From the NCBI GenBank assembly GCA_019096195.1, contig JAGTXK010000055.1, positions 1,798,001 to 1,862,000 on the forward strand: 64,000 nt of DNA. Direction: 5' to 3'. The notes under the pieces were generated by a model. That model was not told the DNA's origin and did not search any database. It worked only from the letters and a program-made list of their open reading frames with translations. Made by a program: the position numbers and the translations under genes. This document shows, piece by piece, positions 48,965-61,658 of this stretch. The DNA is from Boletus sp. NGJ. Taxonomy: Eukaryota > Basidiomycota > Agaricomycetes > Boletales > Boletaceae. Within the stretch, counting starts at the first letter, position 1. Every line of letters begins with the position of its first letter.

Positions 48965-51900
48965 ATGACCTCGATGGCGGAGGCTCCGGCTTACTTGTTG
49001 CAAGGAGTTCCTGTCCTGCAACCGCCCCACCTCGAGGGCCTCTCGGATCCCTCTCTTTCCACTGAAATTTTGCCAGGTCCACCTTCCCTGCTATCCGTTC
49101 AGCAGGCTGCACAGAAGCGGGACCCAAAGAAACCTTCCGCTTTCGTGTCCTATCTCCCTACATCGGATCCAGGTTCCACCTACTCGGGCCTCATGACGGG
49201 TGCTCTCAGTGTCTCGGAAGGAGTCGACGGGCCCCGTCGAAAACGGGTCAGAGTTGATAAAGGGTATGTTTGCTTCTCCTTTTTACACCGCCGGGACTTT
49301 CTCTGACTGCCCCCCCGTCACGACACCACCCAAACCCTTGTCGATGTATTGCGCGTGTACCCTGTCGTTTTTGTTGGTTGCCCGTCACTACCTGTGCAGA
49401 TTTCAGAATGGGCGAGCTCAAAGGGCCAGTGCTAGAAACTTGAACAACGGTGGTGTCCACACCAACCTTCCTGTACATCTTCCTGCGTCCGATCCGGCTC
49501 CTCCAGATGTACCGCCTTCTCGCCAGCTCAGCGTGCAACCTCTCCCAGATTCCGACCCATTCCCGGTACAACCCGACTCAGACGACCCTTCGATATCAAT
49601 GTCTCGTGCGAACTCGTTACCTGGGTGTGAAGATTATGTCCCGCCAACCATTAGTGAGAGAGCAAGGTCAACGAGGAAAGATAAAGGAAAAGGAAAGGAG
49701 ACAGACCGAGGGGTCAGAGTGAAGGAGGAACCTGCTGGAATAATCTCCCTCTCCCCTGAGCCTTCATTAGGTTTGGTGCGTGCTCTTCGAGATGTCGCTA
49801 GTGTCCTACCCTCACGTTTTTACAATTCGGTGCTTAGTTGAACGAGGATCATTGTTCATCATGCCGATCATTAGGTGCATTGGTGTACTGTGATAGCTGT
49901 CCTCGGGCATTCCATCTCTGGTGCTTGGACCCCCCTATGGAAGCAGTTGACCTCCCAGAGGGCGAGAAATGGTTTTGTCCGAGCTGTGTCATTCGCAGAG
50001 TATGCTATTTGGAAATACGTCTCTTTTTTATGCGACGCTGACTTGCATCCCGTAGAACCAGCCACCTAAACCTGCGCCATCTTTCATGTCTCCTCTCATC
50101 CACCTTGCTCAAACGAGCATCCCTAAAGAATTCCAGCTCCCAGAGGATATTAGAGGTTTTTTCAAGGACGGTTGGTGGACTCTCTTCTCCAACCAGCGTC
50201 TCACTTTATTGTCCTTTAGTTGCCACTGGTGCCAATGGAACTTATGTGGATACTTCGGAACTGAAGCAGCCCCGCCTTAAGTAAGTAAGCTATCTCCTTT
50301 TCATTCCTACCAACCCATGTCTCGCAGTCGTCATGGGCAACTCGAGGACCGCGATCCATATCGATTGAAGGACCGAAATGGTGTACCCGTGTTATGTTTT
50401 AGATGTGGCACATCAGCACTACCGGGCGGTCTCGCTGGATGCGCACCCTCGAAGAAGCGTCCGCGTCGGTCGGCGTCGGTCGGGCACAGTTTGACACCAG
50501 AAACTGGAAGGGCGATCGTTTCTTGCGATTATTGCAACCTCCACTTCCATCTTGATTGCCTTGATCCTCCTCTTACGTCTATGCCTTCCTTCGGAAAGAA
50601 ATGGATGTGCCCAAACCATGTTGATCAAGTTCTTGTGAGTTCTCAATAACATTGTGACCACGTTGGGTTTCACTCAACACACGGGCATCCTTCTCGATCC
50701 ACATAGCAACGTAAGCGACGTATTCCAAAGCAATGCGCTGCGCCCATCGATATCACTAAACCCAACCAGTGGAACAACGGCAATATCGAGATTATACATC
50801 CACAGTCCGCAGCGATGACGGAAAAGCTCGTCCTTGATGAGGTGTTAATTAATGGGAGACGATACAGGGTTCCTGAACGCGTCATCATGCTCGACTTCTG
50901 GAGCAAGATAAGCAAGGAACAACATCCAGAGCCTAAGTGAGCTTGGTTTTTTATGCTAGACCGGAGAGACCAATGATATCTCTACAACAGGGAGAATGAT
51001 ATAATGTCTGTGACGTCGTCGCCATTAACCTCGTTGAGTTCTCTTGATGAGATGGAGGATGACGCCCAGTTCCAATCGTCGTCGTCCAAGGAGCCCCACA
51101 TGTCGCTCGATGATTTGCGCACCGCTCAGGCAAGCTGTTTGGTCACTGTGTAATGCACTGTGACTTACGTCCTCTTAAAGCTCTTATGTGATCTGCGTAG
51201 CTTGTTTCCGCTGAAACGCAACTCCCCGGCAGGACCGCCTATCCAAACCCCGGGGATACCTGCTACTTCGAACAATGGAGAGGGTCAAAAGGTGACGGAG
51301 AGGGTCATGGTTGATTTTGGCACACAAACCGATTTTGAGCCTCGAACATCTCTCTTTGTCCCAGCACCCAGAACAATTGAGCTCAAAGAAACCACAAAAC
51401 CCATTGTATCAAAGGTAAGTATGGGTGATTTCTCCTTATTTAAAGATGTCCTGAACTCGGAACAGCGCAAAGCATCCTCTAGATCGTCTGTCAGGAATGC
51501 CGCGGAAGTCAACCCTCCTGACGTGGCATCGCAATCACGAGCTCCTACCGACCTTCCTTCTCCTGCTAAGCCAAAGAAAGCGAGGATTACCACAAAGCTG
51601 GAAAAGGAAGATACCAATGTCCGTCGAACTGGTGTCTAAGGGAGTTACGGAACTGGTAGGTCGAGTACCGCGATATGAAAGAAACAATGCTCTAAGCATT
51701 TGTAGATTACTTCCCAACAAGCCGAAAAACCTGGGAGGGCAAGTAGGGCACGCCGGAAACGCAAGCAAGCCCCTGAGAAAAATAAGGAGGGCGGCTCAAC
51801 AACTCTGGTTCAACGTGCACCTTCCCCACCCGCGCCGTCAGATCCACCTATACCTCCTGCATTTGAACCCGCCCCACCGCCACTAGCTCCTCCTCCGCCT

Positions 51901-52437
51901 ATTACACAATCCATCTCTAAGCCTGTGACACCCAAAGCCTCCGTAACATTCACTCAGTCCGGCACGTCATCTACACCTACTCTCAAAATCCGATTGCCAC
52001 GATTATCCGCAGTCAGCGCCACTACCCACTCTAGCTTGACGCCACATACTCTGCAGTCTCCCCCACTCACACTCTCACCAGCACCGGACACTGCCACATC
52101 ACACGACTCGCGACCCCGACGGTCGTTGCGCCGACAAGATTCCGTCTCCGTTTCTGGGAGCGGCGCATCGTCTTATACGACGGAGGTAGTTGAGGACGTA
52201 GAGTCAGCGAAACCAAGTAAGCAACAGACCTCGTCCTTCCGCCCAGCTGACATCTCCACCAAGAACACAAGCCACCAAGAGGAAACAGAAAGCACGTTGA
52301 ATCTACATGAGTTGCCGCCACTTCTCATTCGCTCTCTGATTCCATGGAGGACGTCGTGGCCAGGGGCTGGTAGTAGCATCAGAGATTCCTGTACTCGACT
52401 ACAAAGATATATATTTCTTGTTATTCTTATAAGTTAG
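48965..52437 (+). CDS. RCO1: Double PHD-finger protein, Rco1-like
   Basis: Resembles Rco1, the PHD subunit of the Rpd3S histone deacetylase complex that represses cryptic transcription in gene bodies; the assignment rests on architecture. It opens MTSMAEAPAYLLQGVPVLQP and has a long disordered region with a basic KDKGKGKETDRG patch. PHD finger 1 reads HCSSCRSLGALVYCDSCPRA, FHLWCLDPPMEAVDLPEG and WFCPSC. PHD finger 2 reads LCFRCGTSALPGG, then SCDYCNLHFHLDCLDPPLTS and WMCPNH, with a basic insertion (KKRPRRSAS). After it come KRRIPKQCAAPIDITKPNQW, a helix-rich segment, and a Ser/Thr/Pro-rich C-terminus with AP/PP repeats. At least nine introns. The last exon is uncertain: the open frame ends at 52437, but a final intron near 52350 is possible. 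Confidence 0.8.
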
Positions 52438-52539
52438 CGTATATTGATATGCCATGACATTGGCCACGGGCGTCTATGTGGAAATTCAAGGGGAGTCCGG
52501 TTGGAACGTGAGGTGGTACTCCACTTCCGCCCATCCATA

Positions 52540-53994
52540 ATGTCTGCGAGTACGATTGTGCGGGGACGTGTCGCTGCCATCCGAGGACTCCAACGCCGAT
52601 CGTTTAACGTTCGACATGCGCCTGATGCTCCGAGTGCTCAGATATCACAGCTTCTCGCTTCCTACGCCGCTCATCCTCCTCATCCTCTCACACTAAACTC
52701 CCTTGTAGCTTTCGGTCAGCCTCTCACCCCAGAATCTGTGCTGCGCAGTGTCTCTTTTGTACTGTCTGAGATTCCGCGTCGCCTCGCGAGACGAGCATGC
52801 GCACTCGAGACCCTTCCATTCATTGTCGGGACCAATCCCTACGTTTCGAGGATGTTGAATGCGTACAGACAGAGCTTCCAATTTCTGGCAAGCTACCCGC
52901 CTGTCACAACTCTCGAAGAGAATACATCCTTCACAGACGAGCTCAGCCATCTAGTGGCAAGCCATCAGAATGACATACCGACCATGGCCAAGGGGTTCGT
53001 CTTTCTGCATGCTGCGGCTCAAACGCACGAGTCTTAACTGTTATATCGTGCTAGCTTCCAAGAATGCGTCAAATACATGTCTCCGACACAAATAAGCAAT
53101 TTCTTGGACGGTGCCATTCGTAATCGGATATCAGTCCGTTTAATTGCAGAACAACACATCGCCCTGTCCCAAGCCCTGGAGAGTCAGAGAGATGTAGGTT
53201 TCACATCTCACTACGGTATTGTCAACATGGCCTGCTCTCCCGCCGCCATGGTCAAAATGTGTGGTGCGTTCGTGAGTGAACTTTGCGAGGCAACGCTTGG
53301 GGCCGCTCCAACCATCATAATTGATGGACATGAAGACGCGACGTTTGCGTGAGTCCCGATCCTGTCCCCTTCTACTGCACCCGTAGTCTGACTCGTTTCC
53401 AAAGTTATGTTCCTGTCCATCTCGAATACGTCCTCACTGAAATTCTGAAGAACGCATTCAGAGCGACAGTCGAACATCACTACAAGCTGTACGGAACGAC
53501 ATCCGCGCATACAGTTGCTCCAGTCACAGTCACAATCTCCCCTCCGCCTTCCCCCGCCTCTCCCTTCCTTTCGATCAGAATTAGAGATCAGGGGGGTGGT
53601 GTATCACCTTCTAACATGGCGCGGATATTCTCGTATGCGTTTACCACCGCTGGCAATGCCGAGAGCGATGGTGGTGGACCTTACGCTGCGCAGCACATTG
53701 GCGGGAGTGCCGCTGTTGGTGGAGGCACGAGCGCAGGCGAGGGTAATCTCTTTGACGAGATCACGGGAAAGGGTGTGCAAGTCGGACTAGGAACGATTGC
53801 TGGTTTAGGATATGGGCTTCCAATGAGCAGGTTATATGCGAAATACTTTGGTGGTTCACTCGATTTGTTCTCATTGGATGGATGGGGTAAGTAATCCACT
53901 TCCTCCACTGCGTCTGTTATTGAGAGGTTTTACAGGTAGTGACGTGTATGTGAAACTGCGCAGCGTTGATCAGGCTGGCAATGCTCCGATATAA
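52540..53994 (+). CDS. Mitochondrial PDK/BCKDK-type protein kinase
   Basis: Kinase that inactivates the pyruvate or branched-chain 2-oxo acid dehydrogenase complex by Ser phosphorylation, built on a histidine-kinase-like ATPase fold. The N-terminus is a basic mitochondrial presequence (MSASTIVRGRVAAIRGLQRR). Conserved helical part: LTLNSLVAFGQPLTPESVLR, ELPxRLARR-like EIPRRLARRACALETLP, DEFxxxL-type segment, RNRISVRLIAEQHIAL. ATP site: N-box EILKNAFRATVEHH, G1 DQGGGVS, the flexible lid region rich in Gly and Ala, and G2 GLGYGLPMSRLYAKYFGG. It ends KLRSVDQAGNAPI at 53994. Three introns (near 52999-53054, 53352-53403 and 53889-53934). The ATG at 52540 is the first that gives the presequence. 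Sequence alone does not separate PDK from BCKDK. Confidence 0.92.
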
Positions 53995-54067
53995 GCCAGT
54001 CTCACTGCTTCGGCTGTTCCCGTTGCCCCGAACGTTCACGTCTAGATAGACTGCTGGCATTGTAAGG

Positions 54068-54361
54068 ATGTTTTCCTTCGATTCTCATTGTCGTCTCGTG
54101 CATATAATTTACCTTCATAAGAGATCTCAAAGTCAATGCGTGGAATTTCTCGAACTAAGTGTCACTGGCAGCCCTCCTCGCATCTCTCCCACCATTTCCC
54201 AAAAACTTGAGGACCAACAAGCCAGCCAAAAAAGTGTGCAGTTCACCATCTTCAATACTATCCTGACCGCGCTTGAGCTGAGCAGACGTACAGGCGTAAA
54301 ACTTGAATACTATCAAGAACGCGTACCCGCTCCACAGCTTGTGGGCCTCGCATTCCTATGA
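54068..54361 (+). CDS. Possible small protein, 97 aa
   Basis: An uninterrupted frame between PDK and the convergent HEAT-repeat gene, in a region otherwise without genes. It reads MFSFDSHCRLVHIIYLHKRS and ends with an amphipathic stretch (FTIFNTILTALELSRRTGVK) and QERVPAPQLVGLAFL. I recognise no family. It could be a short gene, or an accident in the 3' UTR of PDK. Confidence 0.25.
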   Translation: MFSFDSHCRLVHIIYLHKRSQSQCVEFLELSVTGSPPRISPTISQKLEDQQASQKSVQFTIFNTILTALELSRRTGVKLEYYQERVPAPQLVGLAFL

Positions 54362-54616
54362 CAAGTTGTAGCACACTGTTATGAATGACACCGCGCGATG
54401 CACCATAATCACATAACCCATGTAAACTTTGAACCCATCCTCGAATCAGTCAGACACGGGATGGGTATGGAACAAGCTCATCAACCATCTCGGGTGTAAT
54501 AATTACATGATAGCGCGATCCAACGGCTTCTGAGTCTACGCCATCACATACTTCGGTACAAAACAGTAGAAACAAAAGTGAAGAGCACTGCACAGGTAAA
54601 GGGGGTAACTGATGGT

Positions 54617-57600
54617 TCAAAAGGACCTCAGGGAGATCTGTGGACGCGGTGTCTGACTCGCAGCTGAGGGTCCTTCCACTGCCTTCCTGATGGAGAGCTC
54701 GAGGAGTCTCTCGTATATCGGAATCAAGTTGTGCAGTCGCTTCCTTAAAGTTAACCGGGGACAAGGTTGCGAACGAAAGCAGTTGTGTGACGGCACTCGA
54801 GTGTGCGCTGGAAGGTGGACTTTGGGAAGGGCGGAGCAAGAGCGTGACTGTAGGCAAGATGATGCTCAAGACACGAGTCCCTGTATTCGTAGTGTCAGGT
54901 CGGATATAGCACAATAATCGAAAAATTTACGTTGTTCTGCCGTCGTCAGTGCAATGAGGGCAGAAAATGCTCTCCACACTTCTTCGATCGATGCATTATT
55001 TTGCTCCGACAGCGAGCCATCATCCAGTCGAGGCGAGATTCTAGCAACGAAACGGATCAACCCAGGTAACAAAAGCCGCACGCAAGTACGAAGCAGGTCG
55101 TTGCTGGAGGCGGCGACCGTGATAGTCTTTGCGCAGTGGACAGCAACGATAGCCATCTGTGTCTTTGATTTCAGAGGTCATGATGATCGTTGACAGTGGA
55201 AATCTTACATCATCGTTCTCTTCTAGCTTCTGCGAGATCGCGAAGCACAAGTGTTCCACCACACCTCGAGCAACTTTTACCCTCGAGGGCAGACTAGTCA
55301 AGATCAGAACGGCAGCCAGGAGGTTAGACTTGACTTTTTTAGTCGAGATCAGTCCTTCTCTGCCACTGTAATTTTTTTTCAGTATGTAAGGGAGGACTGA
55401 AAGTGTAATAGAACCGACCGCATTTCGTCAACATTAAGAAGACACGATGACATGATACCATGGATCAGGCTGTCATAACGATCACGGACCTTTGCGTGAG
55501 AGTCTACTGAAACCAAAGACCTGAATGCGGGTAAGGTTGGGGTTATTAGATCAATATCCAACGTCTCGTCTTTCAACAATTCTATTGATACTGTGAAATC
55601 AGAAGAGAATACCATAACGTGATCAAACAACCATACCCGCATAGAGCATGCAACCAACGCCCCTTACGTCCTCCCGGACATTCCCCTCCGTACTTGATGC
55701 GACGAGTTGGAAAGCGGTCAAAGCGCAGCTCACCATTTTAGCGAGTTCTTGAGCCGTTCCAGCTGGATGAGGATCTTTCGTCAGGAGGCAAAAACCGGCG
55801 ATACACGAGTCTACCTACAAATAGCTGGGGCACCTTGAGTATGTCGAGCGTGGCGTAGAACGTATGCACAGATCTTCAAGCAGTGAGCACGGACCGAGTT
55901 CGAGGATAGAGCTTCATTCCTATCAAGGAAGTGAGGACAGAAGTGTCAAATAGAATCTCCGACGACTTACGGAGCTATGACACTTTCAATGCCAAGGTGA
56001 CCAAAATCCTTGGCGAATACTGTGATGACCTCCAACAAATGCACAAGCGTTCCCGCGTTTTCCACCATCGCCATCCGGTAACACAGGCTGATGAATTCTT
56101 TGAAGACAGTGGGCTCTAGAAGCACTTTCCCTGCATAACGGGGGTCAATCAGGCATTTTAGCGCCCTGAGGGACGCGGTTACTGTAGCACCACGCAAGTT
56201 AGGAATCGCAGATGACTGAGGGGTAGAGACCGCTAAAGCCTCATAGATGAGACCAAATATTACGAAAAATAGGGGTGCTGGTTCGGTGCGGGGCAGCCCA
56301 GGACCGTTCGATGCGGGCTGAGCTGCAGTGGAACTTTGACCAAGGATAGCATTGGAGATGTGCTGTTCACTGTGTTCCATCGCATTCGCAACTGCTTGGA
56401 GAATGGTAGCCCAAGAGTCAGAATAATACTAGATCCTTGTCAGACATCTGCACACAATGGATATCGTTGACTTACTGGCAACAAGACCACTTTCCCAAGA
56501 TTTGCATACGAGGGGTCCACGGAAACAATAGATAAGTCATGGACAAACTCTGAATCTGCACGAATGGTAGCGTAGTCGCGCAAACACGCAATCCACTGCG
56601 AAGCAAGAACGCCTCTATGAGGTTTGATGACGTTGAGGAGATAAGCCTGCTCTGGGGAAGCGATCTCCAATCGAGCCCATGCAGTAAGGATAGATACAGT
56701 CAGCATGGCGGATGCGTTTGGGCTGAGTTCCCCTAATGTCCCCATTTTTAGATTACCAGACTCTAAACTCGGGGGTCAGGTCATTCCAAGATAGGCATAT
56801 GCTCTTGCTTACCATCTACCTCTTTGAGGGCACTTGTCAATTGTTTGAGGATACGACCCATCCTACTTACATCCTTGACAACACCACAACCCACGAAAAC
56901 CGCGCAAGCATCGATTGCAGATGACAGAATCTCGGGAGTGGAGTCGGAAGAGAAGGCCGGAGTAAGCGCAGCGGTAATTGGAGCTTGATGTTGTTCGAGC
57001 AGCAATGCTTCAGGGTAATCTGGATCTGGTGCTTTGGAAAAGACCTGAATGACCGTTAGCGGGAAATAATTTGAAGGAATTCCGAGCGTACCTGGATAAT
57101 GTCGCGCAGAACAACTAACCCTTCGAGGCGGATCTCCGTCACGTATACTGCTGACGCAGTAAATGCCATCTTGATCAAATCTGGTATGCGAGAGACGAGA
57201 AGGCCTTGGACAGGGAAGCCCCGGTTACGTGCATACAGCATATCGAAATGCTCCTGCCTTCCAGACTCATCGACGATGGTGCAGATCTCATGCAAGCAAT
57301 GCAGAGCAAACAACTGAGTTCTCCACCGAGACATGGCGACGGATGACGATCGGTCTTGGTCAGAGTTGTCCGCAGGCATCGCTGCGTTTAGAGACTGACC
57401 TTCATCATCGAGGTTTCTAGAAGTGTCGACCACCTTTTGAGTGGCATTGGTCCGCAGCATGATCCTTTGGCATAGATCAATCCAAGCGGAAGGATTGTGA
57501 ATTGCAGTCTGAGCAAGCCAGCTCGCGATGACGTTCCGGACGCCTCCGATGCTGGGATCGCCATCCAGCATGGCAAAGAGGTCTTCTACCAGTCGATCAC

Positions 57601-60600
57601 CACCAATCCTCGATACCACTAGCGCATCCTTCTGGACGAGCTGATACAGCGCATCAATGGCAGCAAGTCTGAGCTGCCGGCGACTAGAGCCAAGATACGT
57701 CTTAAAGCGTCCCACCGTTTCCGGTATATCTACGTGCTCCGAGGCGAACATGAGTAGGTGTTGAGTGCATTTGATTGCCTCGATCAAAATGGTTTCTTCC
57801 TCTTCTAGCGAGAATTCATGAACGAGATCAAGAACGAGGGTTCTCGTTCGCGTCGACTCTTGAACGTCGGGTCCCAAGATCGTGATGATGGCATCGATTA
57901 TACGGCATACGACCGGGAAAGCTTGTAGATCACCACTAATATTGGCATTATTGAGTGTCCCGCCTTCGGTCTCGTGAGCGTCAGACATGTATATTTTGAG
58001 CAACATTCCAAGGGTGCTCGGGACAAATGGTGCGAAAGTCAGGCTAGCAGCATTCACGACCTTTGCCAAGGCCGTCAGAGACCAGACGTGAACGAGCGGA
58101 TGTGGATCGTTGCTGAGCGACATAAGTATGTTCACTGTCGTCTTCAAGATTGGTGCAGCAGCAAGACCCCCAACATGATCGTAGAGGGCTGCGAAAGCCA
58201 GAGCACAGCCAGCGCGACCCTGTGGGTCACGATTGTTGACGATATGATCAACCAATACCTTCGCCTGACTCGACAAGAAAGCCGTTCCTGAGATGTTCGC
58301 CAGACGACCTAGAGCATCGCTGCTGGCTCGTCGTAGAAGGACATCCCCATCAACAAGTGCGTCCTGTGGTTACAAACGTTAAAAACGCACGAATTTAGCA
58401 ACTGTTGATTACCTTCAGCAACGAAGCCAGAGGGGTGGTAACTTGAGAATGTCCGAGGGTTTCTTTTGCTTGGCGAGAGTGAGACTCCATCGCGCAACGG
58501 AGAGCGCGAGCAATAGCTACCACGCTGTTAATAAGCACGGCTGCCTTCCGACCCGAGTTCTTGTCGAGTTTCGGGGACTTCACCGAGTCGACGAGTTGGG
58601 TCACAGTCCGGGTCGCTGTAATCAAGTCTTGAATGGGGAGTAATCGAGCGAATAGTTCAATTGAAGCGTCCACAACAGCTGACGTAGAGGGTGGGCAATC
58701 AAGGATGGTACGATTGTTGCTGGCAGGGATCGTCAGACATAATGAGAGCGTATCGTACTCGCGTGATCCAAGCACCGGGGTACGTAGCTAAGGAAAAGTC
58801 AGTGAACTATTGTTGCGGAACAAAGGCACGTACGAGTAGATCCGTGAGGTCCTCAATCTGTTCTTGCATGGATGTACCGGTCTCCAATCCTTTGGAAAAA
58901 GCCTCGGCTTCGTCGTGCACGAGATCCATTGTAGTCACCCCATGTCCAAACCCGTCAGCTGTTTGCCAAACAGTGGTGAAGGTACCAGAAGAGGAGGCGA
59001 TGGAGGCTTGCATCGCAGAAACGCCATCGCCCTCCGGTCCTGCGAAGACGGACATGGTGGACTGCAGCAGACTTGACTGAACTGAATCAGTCAATGTCGA
59101 TGATCCCAATGCGGTAAAGCACTGGAACACCCTCCGACGAAGCAAGCTTTCTCTCATGCGAAGTGATGGACCCTCTAGACCGGAAGATGGTTCATCCAAT
59201 GGCTGAGATGTAAATGATGCCGTAAATGCGAGGGCGTTGCTTAACAAGGAGGAAATCCTCCGAGAAACGTCAAGGGTCACTAGAGGGGCATTATGAAGGA
59301 GAAAACATAGGATGGCGCTGAGTGCGCTTTCTCGAACATACAGCAGAAACTCCCATTCGGTGGCACTGCGACCGGGAACGCTGTCTTTGCTTGTTGGCTT
59401 TGGCAATGCGTTGCGCCAGAGCACCAAGAGCTGAGGAAGATGTGACCGAACAAAATTGGGCCCAAGCAGCATCAGGGAGGCAATCAGTATCCATGCAACC
59501 TCCACTTCAACGCCTGCTATTTGGACATCGTGCTCACTCGCGCGCTTGAGAAGGTTCGTGGCTGTATCGAGGACGTTGGATGCAATGTCGAAGGAAACGT
59601 ACAAAGGACGATGAGGGATGATTGCGACCAACCCTGCCAAACCATAAGCACGTCCCAGGGCACGTCGGTTGATATCAGACGGTGCCGCTGGAGACTGTAG
59701 TGACTCTATATCACGATGCAGCGCCTCCGAGATCAAGAGTATGGCTTTGGGCAAACGCAAGGGAGTCGAGACACAGAAGCACCGGAGGGTCCAGCTTGCA
59801 TTTACACGAACCCCATGACTAGGATGAGTCAAGAGATTCAACAATGGTTCCGATATTGCGTCCTAAACGAACGTTAACAGTGAGTGTACTGCTAGGCTGA
59901 AAATCCCTCATAAGGATCAGAGGGTAAAATCACCTGAACAGGAGGTGGTGCATTGCCAAGTTGTTGCAACAACTCTGCAATCTCCTTTAAAACGATCACC
60001 AAGATGGTGGGATTTGGAGCTGTTTGTCCAGGCATGAGAGCTGGCCATCGTTTTGCATAAGATGATGAAAGTTCTTGAATTGCAGAAATTTGTCCTTGTT
60101 CGCTCAGCATTCTGATCGCGATAAGGTCCCTGAGTAAAGCCCCGACCAACTTCTGGATGAAAAGTCTGTCATATCTCGTGGAACTATTCTTTGGGTTCGA
60201 GACGACCTCAGTCATGAGGTGATTGACGATGAGGCCGTAATTACTCTCCGCAAAGGCTGCACCAAGCTTCGTCAACAACGCGACGTAGAAATCGAAGATA
60301 CCCGCGCGTGCTTTTCGCGATAGCTGTGGTTTGTTGAAGTGTGAAGATAACTGTGACAACATCTCTCCAGGACTGAGGAGAGGTTTCATACTCTCCGGAA
60401 TAACAGGGTTTGTCCCGTCGTTGTCTTCTTGTTCCTTCTTTCCCTTCTGTGGAAGATCGGGTGCAGCGAAAACTCGGAGGACCTGTGTCGCTCCCAGCAT
60501 GTGACCGACCAGTTGAGCGAACGACTGTCTTGTCAACCGATCACTGTTATCTAGGCTTTTCATGCAAATTCCGACCACGGACTCGACGTCTGCGAGTGTT

Positions 60601-61559
60601 ACCGATTCCTCTGAAGAGAACATGGCAATCAGGACCTGAAGGGGTATGAGAACAGAGCCAAATCTGGGGAAGCAAGGTACTTCACCCCAGCGGCCGCTCG
60701 TTGGACAGGAAGAACCTTGTCAGTCAGCCCATTCTTCATGTTCTTGAGAATATCTTTGGCGAGAGAATCCGACAATGCTTTCTTCGCTGAACTCAAGGCT
60801 TTACGAAGCATGATCAAAGCATGACAACGCATTTGAGGAGTCTGGTCGAAAGACATCAGAGTTCGACATGGAAACTGTACACTAATTTTCTTACACTAGA
60901 GGACCTGAAGGTTTTCACGGAGATGGTAGCGATTTCAGCCAAGTGAGACATGAACTGGAGAGATGAGTTGAATTGAAGCTTCAGCAGCGCAAGAGTTTCA
61001 GGACGTACCTGAGAACCAAAGGTGGCCATAAGTTCACCAATCGTCCAAAATGCTGCTCTGGTATCATTCAATGCGGTAATAACACGGGTGCCGAGTTGAA
61101 AACTTACATTCGAAGTGGATTCTTGTCGATTTTCAAATCCCCTGCAGTCTTCAATAGAGCTCGGAGGGTGTCAAACAACGTCCTTGAGTCGCCTCGAGTA
61201 TATTGGATGATGAAGCATCTCGCTGCCAGGTTGCGCAGCCCGCGACCTGGTAGTGGATAGCTGTCGTTGCCACATACAACTTTGAGTAACGTTTCTTCGA
61301 CCGAAGATTGTGTGGATTTGAGCTGATCCTTGAATGGGATGAGGCCATGTGCGATCCATGGAAACCATGAAGACCTACGACAGCAGCCTCTCTGAGACTC
61401 TTCTCCAGTGCTGCGAGCCATTGAAAGAGATAAATCTGGCCATTGTCACCAGCCAATTGGGCCTAAGTGTCGCAGATGTCTAAATCGTAAAGGTCCAGCA
61501 GACCGATCATTGAATCCACCCACTTCGTCAATAGGTTCTACGACGACCTCTGAAGCCAT
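54617..61559 (-). CDS. LAA1: HEATR5/Laa1 HEAT-repeat protein, C-terminal frameshift
   Basis: Large HEAT-repeat protein that helps AP-1/clathrin traffic between Golgi and endosomes. The first exon (61559-61524) encodes MASEVVVEPIDE, joined to AQLAGDNGQIYLFQWLAALE, the conserved HEATR5 start. Long repeat-rich exons follow, including 60623-59892, 59844-58807, 58775-58395 and 58276-57056, with typical segments such as MRCHALIMLRKALSSAKK, HPSHGVRVNASWTLRCF, DPQGRAGCALAFAALYDHVG, DPHPLVHVWSLTALAKVV and RRQLRLAAIDALYQLVQ. The protein should be about 2000 residues over roughly 18 exons. Near the end the frame reading SPVNFKEATAQLDSDIRE must shift by one base (around 54707) to reach LLELSIRKAVEGPSAASQ and PQISLRSF, stop at 54619-54617. 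Without the shift the frame runs to 54450 with an unrelated tail. The pattern fits a real indel or an assembly error. Confidence 0.85.
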
Positions 61560-61658
61560 CCCGAGATAGTTGTATGAGACGAGTAGTACTAACTCCAGAA
61601 CCTGGTGGCAGTGCAATGTGGCTTAACAGAAAGGCAAGTGTCTACTACTCAGGCTAGG

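Noticed and set aside
48654-49127. 157-codon minus-strand frame opposite the PHD gene start
   Set aside because: It is antisense to the clear start of the Rco1-like gene, low-complexity Arg-rich, and matches no family.
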